64,000 nucleotides of DNA from assembly GCF_026914265.1 (NCBI RefSeq), contig NC_069135.1, forward strand, positions 10,514,887 through 10,578,886. Reading direction: 5' to 3'. The notes beneath the pieces were generated by a model. The model did no database searches, was not told where the DNA came from, and saw only the letters and a list, made by a program, of their open reading frames with translations. The DNA comes from Mya arenaria (taxonomy: Eukaryota > Mollusca > Bivalvia > Myida > Myidae). Positions 50,101-62,900 of the stretch are shown here, in pieces (position 1 is the first letter of the stretch; the number at the start of each line of letters is the position of its first letter). Both the position numbers and the translations under genes were made by a program.

Positions 50101-51246
50101 CAGTCTTCGACGTAACCCACTCGACCATCGACCGAGTCAAGCTGTTTTCCGCTCGGTCGACTGAAAAAATCAAGTCACTAGCCCGACCTGTCGAGTGATT
50201 TTTTCCCGAAAAATAATTATCCGAAATGTTATACCTATCGGTATCCGTATCTGTTACAACAGGCTACCTAGACTAACTATGACTGGTTTACCGCTATTCG
50301 TATCAGATCGATAAACGCTTATTCAAAATGTAACACTTCGTGTACTTGAGGGACGCTTGAAAAAATGAGAACGGGATACAGTCTATTCGTGTAGCTGTCA
50401 TTTCTTCACACTGAACAATGTCGCTTCTACGTTATTTCGAAGGAGCTACCCCGAAAAGAAAGGCTCCTGGTGACAAGCCTGATGCATAAAAGAAGGTAAC
50501 TAAGGTTTACGAACAGGCAAGAAAACGAAAGTTCCAGTCATTTTGGACTGTGAACAGGCCATGGCTTTGTTACAGTGAGGGTATTATGACTTGTAGCATT
50601 TGTAAACAGTACTCCCCAACCAATGACAATGCTGAATGGATGGTAGGTTAAATAAAGCAAGAATTGATATAGTCATTAAAAAGTATATGAAACTATATGA
50701 ATTCAAAAGAATACAATGTACATGTTCACAATTTCAGACCTCTACTCCATCTGGCCAGACCCAAGGAGGTTATCACACTTGCAGACTCTGATCTCGACCA
50801 GGCAGATGAGATGGAACAGGCAGATCTCATTTACAATATAACTGTTTGTACTGAATTTTACAATAATTATTAAATACTATTTTCGGTTGAACAGTTATTT
50901 TGACAAATAAATTTTATGCCATTTCATGCATTACTTTTAGTGAATAGTCAACTACAACATCGCTGGTGCCAGAGAAGATGATGTATGATGGAGACGATAG
51001 TGACAGAGTACGCGACTGTGAGATGTCAGAAGACCTTGTGTTTTCATTGTTGATGGAATACAGTAGAGATTAAAATGAGAAAACAGTTTACTGGTGTTAT
51101 AGCTTTATGACCTTATACATATATTAAAATATCTCTGTTAAAAAGTTATTTTGGTTCGGGCTAGTGAAACTTGATTCGGGCTAGTGCTTTTTCCAGGCTG
51201 CTAGCCCAACTGGGCTAGTGCTTGAAAAAAATTAGTGCGAAGACTG
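50101..51246. mobile_element. hAT-like element inserted in the LINE
   Basis: Terminal inverted repeats cagtcttcg (50101) and cgaagactg (ending 51246). The target duplication gaataa lies at 50095-50100 and 51247-51252. Subterminal inverted copies of ctagcccga/gggctagtg add support. It carries a zinc-finger-type exon (50418-50642) but no hAT catalytic domain, so it is an internally deleted derivative. A 5-6-bp duplication is known for some hAT groups; the superfamily is inferred. Confidence 0.75.
50418..50642 (+). pseudogene. TTF/BED-type zinc-finger exon of a hAT-like transposase (remnant)
   Basis: From ATG 50418 the frame reads MSLLRYFEGATPKRKAPGDK, meets a stop at codon 25, then continues KRKFQSFWTVNRPWLCYSEG and MTCSICKQYSPTND. 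The RPWL and MTCSIC pattern is typical of the N-terminal zinc finger of ZNF862/hAT-type proteins. A GTAGGT donor follows at 50643. Short later segments with acceptor-like ends (about 50740 and 50940) may be further exons. Inactive as it stands. Confidence 0.55.
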
Positions 51247-52122
51247 GAATAACAAAAATAACTGGTTGTCAAATGTGAAAAACTTGTTGTATATATATGG
51301 TTTTGGTGAGGTGTGGGAACAGCCATATTTAGTTGATAAAGATATATTTTTACTAAGCTTTAAACAAAGATTATATGATTGTTATATGCAAAACTGGAGA
51401 GATGATATAATGAAAAATTCAGTATTAAATGTGTATAAGGAAATTAAGGTTAGCTTTGAATACGAAATTTTTCTTAATAGTAATATTCCCCACTATCTGT
51501 TAAAATTATTTACACAAATGAGAATATCATGTCACAGTCTAAGAATCGAAACTGGGCGATATGGAAGAAATCGCATTGACAGAAATCAAAGATACTGTGA
51601 ACTGTGTGATACTGTGGACATAGAAGATGAGTATCACTTCTTGTGCATTTGTAATAAATATAAAGTTATACGCAAGAGATATTTACCCAAATATTATATT
51701 GTAAGACCTAACATGATAAAATTTTTAGAGTTGATAAACACAAGAAATGAGACACTAATTCTGAAAATAGTGACTTTCATAAATTGTGCGCGTAAAATAC
51801 GAACTAATTTGTTAACTCAATGATGTGTTGTTGTTGTTTCGTTGATATTGCTTTTTTGTATCATGTATATTTCATAAAAATAAGACTTAAAACTATGCTA
51901 TATGCTCATAAATTGAATATTTGTTATCATTGATACAAGTATAATATTTCCTTTGATAATATGTTTTGATGCATGTTCTCCTTAGTAATAGTATATATTT
52001 GATATGTTTGTAATGTATTCTAAATGGTATATTGACTATTGTATATATGTATGATCATGTTGATGGATGATGAACTGTATGTTTAAATCCAAATAAACTA
52101 TTCTTCTTCTTCTTCTTCTTTA

Positions 52123-53913
52123 TAAAAACATATTTGTTAAAATCTCTTCTCTAAAACCAAATTCATAAAAAATATATTGAGTTGCCTAGTTTTAAGATGT
52201 TAATTCTCTGCTGTGTATCCCTTGTTTATTGCACTAGTGTCAATGCAGGGGCCAATTTCCTGTGTATTTGTTTATTGGCTTGGGGCCATTTTGAGGTGAC
52301 ACCATTTAGAGTAGAAAATAGCATTATCTTATTAATACACAACCAATTCTTGCATAAACAATATATGTAGAACAAAATACCAGAACTGATCATGAGTCAC
52401 TTCATTATAACGGTTATGGTCTGATTGTTGCAGGCTCTCACTTTCAGTACAGAGAGTATTTATAAATAAGCTTGTTATGACGATTTTAGCCGACTCTGTG
52501 CATGTTTTAACAGATCTTGTTTGGAATAACCGATAAAATTGGTGTGCTTATTAGATTTAGTTTTAGATATTATTTGCACAGAATATGATTCACATTTATA
52601 TAGAGTTTATTCATGTCTGAAAAGTCGTGGATTTTTTTTCGTAAAATGCAAGATACCGTTTATGTCCTGTTATACAATGTACACCCAGGGTGCATGCCTT
52701 TTGTTAACCCTGCACTCTTAACAAAGAACCATTTTTCTCTATTCAGCAACTTTTAAAACTCCCCATTTAATTCAAGTAAAAACATGAAAAACTCCCCAGT
52801 CTTCGCTGCTCACTCATGTCCTCAGTATATCAATACACAAGTTCAGCAATTTTAATATTATTTATTGCAACTTCATGAATACAATAGGGTTTGTTTTTTT
52901 CTGTATATGCATGAATTCAGCAGGTGCTCTAAAATGGTGACTGCTGGAATGCTTTTCATCGGATAAAATTGCATTTGTTTTTTGGTTCAGGGTTACGTTG
53001 CAGAATTGTAATATAGACTCAAGAAGAGACCCCTGGCATGTCTACTAGGACATCCACGTTTATGAGAACATTTACAGTACTTGTCTTTTGGTTTCTTGTA
53101 TCCAGAGAGGAAATTTGCTTTGCTAGTTTGTAGAAATATTGTTTTGGAATCAAGATAAATTGTTGCTATGAATTGATGAACAGCCCCAGAAATTTGGCTC
53201 TGCATCATAATATAATTTGCGAGCTTAGACAAAAGTCTTTTGAATATGTCGTCTTAAAACATGTAAATAAACTCAAAACACCGAATTGTGTCACCCTGTG
53301 CATGCTGGCAAGATGCTAAAAGTGAAAGGTTAAATACTTCTCTTAATTTCAACTTCAAATTTGTTAGTAAGATTAAATATTAATTATGTTTCATGAAGTT
53401 TCATTAACCAAACCATATTTTGTCTATTTACTTTATTCTATTAAGATTTACAGTACAAATTAATATGATTAAAGTGGGCAAAAACTAGGGGTGCTAGAAT
53501 CTACAAATATGAATGAAAAGATACAAACTTTAATATAATAAATGTCAGATATGTGTTCATCACTGGTGAATTTAAGGCCATTTAATTTATTTTCAACAGC
53601 ATGTGGTTATGAAGTACTTGTGTTTTATGTTGGTCCAAATAGCTGCATATGCGAACACTGAAATTTAGCTTGTTTCCATGGTAGTTAATTAAAATTTGTT
53701 TTTCGTTAAATGGACAAAAAATTAATTACATCGATATTTGTGAAAGAACCCAAGGTAATAATAAAGATATTGATCAAAATTTCAAAAAGTGGTCATAATC
53801 AGAAACAAAACCAGTATTACAAATTATTATTTTGGCTGCTTCAATTTCGATTATTCAGAAATTGTTATCTGTTGAACTGCCCTTGATATCAGCCATATTT
53901 TTTTTACCTTCAG
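52123..53913. other. Intergenic DNA and presumed PUS7 promoter/5' UTR
   Basis: No convincing coding exon. The PUS7 start codon sits right after a splice acceptor, so a non-coding first exon and the promoter should lie here, but I cannot place them. Confidence 0.5.
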
Positions 53914-56900
53914 ATGGAGCATGATGATGGCGATGTATCCTGTGCAAAAAGGCAGCGCTTAGAAAACAGCAAAGACACAGACAGATGCACAGACAAAGGT
54001 TCATTTTTAAAAAATTTAGATATTTCAGTCAGCTGGTGAGTTTAAAAGTTTTTATAACTTGGAACCAGCATCATGTTTTAATTTGTATAAAACATGCATT
54101 AATCCATTTGTAAACACAATAATATATTTGTACAAATGGGCCATGACCTTCTGCAGCCAATTGTATCAACTAGACTAGATTTAACCATTGATTAACAGTC
54201 TTTGTCGTAACTGGTTGCCCAAAGCCCGGGACAAGTAAAGACTGTTTCGGACAAGTAAAAATTTCCGGGCTGTTGCCCGAATGACAAGTACACTTTTCCA
54301 AAATTTAGATCCCTCTGTTTTCATAGTTTCATAGCAACAATTCACAAATCCTGATTGAACATTATTATGATATTGAAATATTGATTTTCGTCTATTTACG
54401 CATGAATTGGTTATTTTGGGCAAGTTAAACTGTTTTTGGGCAAGTGGTTTCTTCAATTTTAATTGCCCAAAGGACAAGTGCTGAAAACATTTTAAGGCAA
54501 AGACTGATTAATGTAGTCCAGCTTGAATCACTTCAACTTAACCAAAGCTTCCTACAATGCACTGAAGGACATGGTTTAAATCAGTGTGTATTTACCGCTT
54601 TTATCTATAAATTTTGCAGTTTGAATTATGAAACATCTAACTGGATTTGTTTCAGAAGACATACAAGAAGAAAACTCAGCGGACAATGCCTATTCGACAG
54701 GTCCAGTCAGGGAGGATGATGTTGGGATAACAGAGTACATCTCAACATTGCCAGGCTTCTCAGGAATTCTCAACAGAGGTAAATTGTGGATACAGGTGTA
54801 CATTGTGAGGCAGAGGTACATGTACGAGGTACATTGTGAGGCAGAGGTACATTTACGAGGTACATTGTGAGGCAAAGGTACATTTGTTACCTCGGGTACA
54901 TTGTGAGGCAGAGGTACATGTGAGGCCAAAGGTACATTGTACGAGGTACATTGTAGGCAGAGGTACATTTGTACGAGGTACATTGTGGCGGCGAGGTACA
55001 TTGCGAGGTACATTGTGGAGCAGGTACATTGTACGAGGTACATTGTGAGGCAGAGGTACATTGTACGAGGTACATTGTGAGGCAGAGGTACATTGTACGA
55101 GGTACATTGTGAGGCAGAGGTACATTGTACGAGGTACATTGTGAGGCAGAGGTACATTGTACGAGGTACATTGTGAGGCAGAGGTACATTGTACGAGGTA
55201 CATTGTGAGGCAAAGGTACATTGTGATACAGAGCCTTCGGAAAGTTGCACAATGTTTAAGTACAACATTTGAGTATCAATTCATTAGTTTTAACAGATTT
55301 GTTAACATATTAAGGTGAGCTTTTCTTTAATATAATATTATCAGGCAGCTGTGGTTATGATGAAAATGTTAGCCTTATGATGACCACATGTTGGAACTGT
55401 ATAAAAGTGGTCTATTTGAAGGAACACATAGATCTACAGATTTCAATTAACAGTTTGCTTTGCTAAATGGTAAAGATAAGGAGATTGATGTATTTGTGCA
55501 GGTACTCTGACTTCCTGGTGAATGAGATCAGCCTAGATGGTGAGGTTGTGAGACTAACTAACACTGACCTGCCCTGTCCACTACCCCAAGCAACACCACA
55601 GGTCAGTTACTGGTCATGTGACCTCTGGAGGCTACATTTGTTGCATTCATTAAAAAGAAAGCAGTTAACCATAAGTACCAAAAACACTTTAGTGCTGCTA
55701 TCACACTTGATGACTTTTTAAGTGCTTGATCTGTTTTGATTTTTGCTATACGCCAGGTATTTGAACTTAAAGAACTTGTCAGGAATAAATTCAATGCACT
55801 TAGATAATTCATTGTCAAAGTGTTCACAAACAAAAGTTTAAAAATGTGACCCAAAGATGATTCTGCAAATTGATTTTTGATATTGTTCATATTACTTACA
55901 AACATATAATATAAATACCTTCACTAAACAGTATTTCAAAGTTCAGTGGAAACTCACTAAACCAGATCTGCACAAACCGGAATACTCGGGTACCTGACTT
56001 TTTTCAGAGTCCTGGTTTTCCCCGTCTATTTTAATGTAAAAAATCCCTACAAAACAGGAACCCCGGAATTCCGGATACCGGACAAAAAATCGAGAAAATT
56101 TGTTAGTTGTCAATGTAATTTTACCTCACAAAACCAGCGGTTTATTTGTTCAAACATGTCAAAATAATTTTGTGTATTAGGAATTCGGGAATCGCGTGTC
56201 ACTTTGTTTTGACAGCCGGTGCGTTGTTAAATATTGCACCTGTGATGTTGCGATAACTCGATAATCGTTAATGATGATTGCGCTTAGGATTGACTGCCGC
56301 GCGATAATCAAACGATAATCAAACTTGTGAAAAGAAAATTGATTGAAACATTAATTTGTTTGTTGCAATAAATAAAGAACTAGAAATGGTTATTAAGTGA
56401 TCATTTTGGAGGGTTGTTTTATCTAAAGACTTCTATGAATGATTGAATCAAATCAGAGCGGTGCATTATTAAACTATCAAACATACTTAACAAGCATTAA
56501 ATTACGCGAGTTGTTTTAAGACTTGGAAAAAAGATCATTATAAAAACGCAGAAATGTTTATTTATGTTTATCACTTTTGCATGTGCTTTAATCATGTCTC
56601 AACCTCCGTCTAAATGTCGAATAATTGAAATTCCCTTGTCATTTTATTCCAGTTTTCAACTTCCCTCTAAAGGTTAACTCGGTTAATATTTGAGTAAACT
56701 TACTCCGTACATCAAATCCTCACTTAACCGGAAACCTCACTAAACCGTAAATTTTGCCCAGTCCGGACCTTGTCCGGTTTAGTGAGTTTCCACTGTAGTA
56801 ATAACATTTCAAAAATATTAGTTTAATTGGTCAATTTAAAGAAATTCAATCTTATTAATGGAGTAATAGGTTCTGTGTTATTTGTGATTCACCTACCGGG

Positions 56901-59900
56901 TACTTGTTTTTGATCTTACAATAGTTTGTGGTACACTTATGTCCTCCCTCAGGTAGAGACGGGATCCCTGGTACTGGTCTCAAGAGAGGATGCTGACAAG
57001 CTCACTGAGCTCCTACAGTCTAAAGACACGTCCAGGTGTGTCACCATACAGGTACATTTCTAAATGCCAGGTGTTAAGCATGATGGTACCAGTTCAAGTT
57101 CATCATAATTATCTGGAATTCTTTTTCTGGCTTTAACCTAAGCCAAACATTCTGATGTGATAAATTGACTTATTGTTGATAAAGACTACCAATTGTGTTA
57201 TTCATGTATTGACAAATCCTTGACATACACTTCCACCATGAAATAATGTACTGGTAATACTTTTCATACTGAGAGTTAAGTATTTCCTTGTACCGTATAT
57301 AAATACAACTTCATCAACCCAAATCAATGTATCCATGTGTATCTGTAAGGCATCAACAGACAAGGGTGAGAGGACAAGAATGCATGCCGAGATATCACGA
57401 TGTTTCCCAGGGCTAGAGACGGATACGGTGGTGGACGGGGACAATAGGCTGATACAGGCCCGAATCACTACAAACAAGGGTACAACTATCTGTCTGGCTT
57501 GCCCATCTGCATTATGTTTTATGTAGATAAAAATTATACAACAAAGAAACTTTAAGATTTGAATTTGCTAACTAATGAATTATTTGGCATTTGATAAATT
57601 AGTTTTTAGGTCATCTGCATATACTTATTTTTTGTAGAAAAAATGTGAGGGATTGTCATAGGCTTGGTGTCACTGGCATTCGTTGTCATTTGGCCAAGGG
57701 TATTTTAATTAAACTTGGTGTACACATTAAATATGGCAATAAGCTTATATGTGAAGCTAGTTCCACAATTCCTGCTAAAGTATTGTGGACAAATGCCCCT
57801 CATTAACTGTTATTAAAGGAATAGTTTTGTCCTTGTATTGCAGTGGTTTTGTTCTGACTTTGTCATTTTCATTTTACCTGTCTAAAATCAGTAATTCTAT
57901 TCAAGGCAATGCGCGTCACAACTGGCCAAAGGGGCGTGGAGATTACTGCCGGTTTGTTCTCTACAAGGAAAACAAGGATACCATGGATGCTGTGGGCCTC
58001 ATAGCCAAGATGATCAGGTATGTTTTACCTTCAACTAGAATGTTTTCCATTTCCCTTTTCATAAACATTTCATATTACTTGTAGCTAGAATGTTGTGTTT
58101 GATATGAAATGGATGTTTTTGTGAACCCTCTTATAAAGGGTTAAATGTTGATAGAGTACTGTTAATATGTATTATTTACATCGGAGGTCACCAAAATCAA
58201 TTACATTCAAGGGTTTATTGCCATGTTACTATACCTTTCAAAATAAAAAATGACAGTAGATCATTGTATTAAGGATATTCAATTCTTCATTATGAAAATA
58301 ATTAAAACAATTATTTCTTAATTAATAGAACACAGCATAAGGCATTGTGTTAATTAGTATTCATTATTATTCTCCCCAAAAGGGGCAGCATATCGTCTCT
58401 GCTTTGGCAATCCATCCTTCCATCGCACCGTTGTCAGGAGAATAACTTAAGAGTGCTGATGAGATTATGACAAAACTTGAAACATAGATGGGGAGAACCA
58501 TAATCCTATGCATATGCAGAGATAGCATTGAGAAAAAGTGCAGTGCGGATATTCCACCACCTTTCATATTTACTGAGTTGTCTCCCGTGTTTACAATATT
58601 TGTAACATTTGTGACTGATTATCAATGCCTATTGTCAAATAAATGTATGCATGTCGCCTGTATGAGAGATCAGAAGAAAATATTACTAACTGGTAAACAC
58701 TAATGCCATCATCCTATTAAACTGTGGGTTTTTTTTCTTTTCCAGTCTGAAGAGCAGCCTGTTCCAGTACTGTGGAACCAAGGACAGACGAGGGAAAACC
58801 AGCCAGCACATCTCGGTCTACAAGTGAGCTTCTCTGGGTTTCTTTATCCACTTATTGAATCTTTTTTGTCAACCCCACTTGTGATGAACTCCACATAGTT
58901 GCCACAATGGTGGTTTGGTTTATGGTATTTGTGAATGCTTTGTCTGTATGTTTTCGGCTTTTCAGGGGCTATAACTTGGCCATACTTTGGGGAATCTGAT
59001 AATAACTTGGGTAAAATGTTCACCATGACCAGACAGGGTTTGTGTGCAAGACACATGTCAAAGGTCAATGTCACACTTAAGATCACTTGTATTTTTGGCT
59101 TGTCTAAGCTGAAACTTGGCCATGCATTTGGGGATTTTATGTTCACTTGACACAATTGTTCGCCAAAAAAAAAAGTATGTCACATGCAAGACCCTCATAT
59201 GTAGGTCCAGATGTCAATGTCGTACTCAAGGGTCAGTCATCACAGTCCTTGTATATTGGCTTGTTCAAGAATGTGAGAACAGATAGGGCTACAAATAAGA
59301 CACATCTAAAATTAAAAAGCGTGCAGTTGTAGCTACATTGAAAAATGTATGTGTTTAAGTTTTTTAACAGGTTTCTGCTTTTCGTAAATATTTCGTTTAG
59401 AAATTGAAAGGTAGTGTAGTATTGAAATCATTGTAAAAAACATTCTGCTATTCATGTTTCATTTCTTTCTATTAGGGTTGCCCCAGAAAAACTACGAGGT
59501 CTCAATAAGAAACTAAGAAATATAGTCCTTGGAAATTTCAGGTAAACATTGTGATGAATAGAATGTTTTTCAATGAATTCAGTCTTTTACTGATTTTAAA
59601 AATCACAGTTAACTCTGGCATGATCTTCTATTGTTACGTTAATTATTTAAGACTATAGTGCATGTATTAAATGATTGCATGTAGAATTATGTTTTACTTG
59701 TTTTGACATTTTTACTGGATTCACACTTGGATAAAAATTAAAAGCCTTTGATTTGTTGATAAATCAGCCTGACCAGATCATATCTGTAAATATCTTAAGA
59801 CCAATTCTGCCAATGGTATTGTAAAGATTTATATACATTTTATAAATATCTTCCATGTCTTCCAGCTATGTGGAGAAGCCCCTACAGTTGAGTGGTGCTC

Positions 59901-62900
59901 AGGGTAGCAAGTTCACAGTGGTTCTACGGTCTGTGACTGGTTCTCAGGATCAAATTGATGCTGGGATGACCTCGCTGCGGGAGACCGGCTTCATCAACTA
60001 CTTTGGCATGCAACGTTTCGGCACCTCGGCTATACCATCTCATCATATCGGCAGGTATGTGGACATACAAGATTAAAGAACTATGCAGTCAGATTGCTAC
60101 ATAGGGGAACTTTTAGATGGAATGTTAATAAAGCAAATTGTCCATACAGCTGCAATTAGGATATAGTTTATTTGGCCTTTACCCAATTGACTAACAAAAA
60201 AACCAGTGACCTGAATGATTTATTAGTTTCTTATGCCCTCACTAATGACGTGATTCTGTCTGTAAGTATTATGTGAACTTGTCATTCAAAACTCCAAAAC
60301 AATTTGACCTTTAGTTATGAATCCTCAAGGGAACGTTGTTGAGATAAAGACCTTGAGTTATGAATCCTCAAGGGAACGTTGTGAGATAAAGACCATGAGT
60401 TATGAATCCTCAAGGGAACGTTGTTGAGGTAAAGACCTGGGGTTTTGTTTGCAGCTTCACATAGTAAAGGAAGAGTTATGGCCCTTCAATTAGCATTTTC
60501 GAACTTGTTTTTGGTTTTTCAAGAAAGAATTTAAGGGGTTAGGAAGTAAATAAAAAGTTAATAAAAAAACATAACTTCCCATCAAGTAAAATGTGAGTCT
60601 GGTATTTCCAAACAAATGAAATCTGGCGTAATACATATCTTGACATACATGTACAACACCATTATTGGTGATCTAAGGAAAGCCTTTGAATGCTGTTTAT
60701 AATGTAATGAAATGACAAAAAGATATAAAGGGATTATATAAAACATGGTGACTGTTTTATCTCTCTAGTTCAACATTTACCTTTTCAGGGCCTTGTTGTT
60801 GGGAGACTTCAAACAGCTGTAGAACTGATTCTGAAACCAAGACCCGGAGACACACAAGGTGGTTATTTTAATGTTTTCAAGAGAACAACATAGGCATCAT
60901 GATGTCACGGTTGTGAGAAAGCAGGTCATTGGTGTTTATGCAAATTAGGTTTAACTTTTCCTACACTTCATACATCAATGAAATGCAAAAAATAATGTTC
61001 AATTCTTATATAAACATTACAATGTACCGTTAATTAGTAAGTTTTGATTAATCACCAAATGCTTACTTAAGAAATTAAAATATAATATTAATAATAGTAA
61101 TAAAATAGACATGAATCTTTGCAGAACACTTTATAAATAGTATGCTGCACATTATGTATCTCCAGATGAACAGTTGACTGCTGCACGCCAGTTTTGGTGG
61201 GAGAAACGAGACAGCAAGGCGGCTATCAACAAGTTTCCCAAGTTTTCTTACATTGAGAGGAACATTCTGTCTGGACTTGTAGGCAATGAGAACAACTTCC
61301 TTGGGGCTTTCCAAAAGGTACATAAGTTCTCAAAACTAAATATAGATCATTTGTAGAATTCCTATGGGCAATGTATATAAAGAAAAAAGAACTACCGCAA
61401 ATGACTGGGTATTAGACACACTTTTTTCCCTCAGATTTCGATGTAAAAAAAATGTCCTCTAACCAGTAACAAGCTTTTTAACTTTTTTTCTGAGGTCGAT
61501 TTCAGGCCGAAGGTTTGTTTAGATTTATGTAGAAAGGGATGTTATATCATATCGATCAAGTATATACGGGTTAAAACGGCAGTTGAAGATCGGGATACGG
61601 TATATCGTAAGACCGTATGACGTTTTTAATTTAAAAAAATATATTGTACGATTAAAATTATTAAAATTATTCAATATTCAATATTATTTTGAATATAACA
61701 ATAATTAAACATGCATATAAAGAAGCAAAGCTGTGCACTGTCAAAATATTTTTGTCAGTTGAACGATCAGGTGTGAAAAACTCACACTGCCTTTAAAGCT
61801 CTTTAACATACCGATACTACAAACTGTTGCGATAATGTCTTGTTTTTTCACACTTTGTCATTTTCTTTATTCTTTTCTGTAGGTGTTGACATTTTGAGAA
61901 CAAACCCTTATAATATAAGGTTTTTGCATTACTAAACTTTTCACTCTCGACAGGTTATTGTTTACGATATACTGTCAGAAAGAAATCTTAAAAATTGTCA
62001 TAAAAGGTACTTTTCAGTGCCATCCAGCTACAAATTTTAAATAATTTGTAACATAACATGAAACGAATAAACAATGAAACATATTTTGCTTTGTATTTAG
62101 TATTGTATGGTTTTAAAAATAACCATCGCCATTTTCACAAAAAAAAAATTCTTTACTGTCAACAAACATGGTGGCCGATCGCGGCAGACGATTTTGACAT
62201 TTTTTTCTATGCGTCTTTTAACCCAAAACATAGATTAAAAGTTTTTTCTCGGATTTTCACAGTTTTTTTTTGCCTGCGTCTTATACCCCCTATCATCTTA
62301 TACCCAGTCATTTACGGTATCTGCTTCTTAAATTTTTAGGCTATATATTTTGTTTTTAATAAAATAATGAAAGCATTTGGTATGTTTAGCTACAGTTGAC
62401 TTTGTGCAAAATACTTAATTGAAACACATAAAGATTCTCACATGAAGATGCCCGGTAAGTACATAAGTTCAAACACAAAATACTAAGAGTCAAGACATGT
62501 GTAGCAAGGCATGACAAGCATTTGTATAAAGTGGCCACCTTTGAGAAAAAGGTCAAATTGGCTGCAAAGAAGGGTGGGAGATTGCTGTCATGAAGCTTTT
62601 CAATGCGACCTTTTTCTAATGATTGTATACACTCAACACATTCATTCAGAGTCAAACACTTTTTACATTTGTTTTACTGTCACTTACTTTATCAAAAATA
62701 AAAATAAAATCACACACATTGCATAGTAAATGTTTGATCGTAAAAATAAAATCCCCATACATAAAAGAAATGAATACAAAAAGTGACTTATCTTATCTCA
62801 TCAAGGGACAATGCAAACAGTAAATCCATAATAACCAGTGTTCTTTTTCGGTATTTCATCATTAACTTTGTGTAATATAATGTTTATTTAAGTATCTATT

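Larger units (their letters stand above)
49889..52122 (+). mobile_element. 5'-truncated LINE 3' end, split by a DNA transposon
   Basis: 49895-50100 encodes the post-RT region ICKQILGVKLSASNAAIYGE, then LGRRPLFINRYYRIIKYWFK. 51253-51823 continues in the same frame with WLSNVKNLLYIYGFGEVWEQ and ends with a CELC...HFLC zinc-knuckle-like motif and a stop. Skipping the 50101-51246 insertion and one 6-base duplication restores LNDLLNNKNNWLSNVKN without a break. After the stop comes a 3' UTR with AATAAA and a (TTC)n tail at 52098-52122, usual for LINE 3' ends. The open tail frame suggests a fairly young copy. Confidence 0.85.

Noticed and set aside
52993-53232. 79-codon minus-strand frame with a Cys/His-containing stretch (KYCKCSHKRGC)
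   Set aside because: No clear zinc-finger spacing, no splice context and no similarity I can name.
54690-55268. Minus-strand frames of [11 protein letters not shown] repeats
   Set aside because: 32-bp intronic minisatellite; no exon signals.
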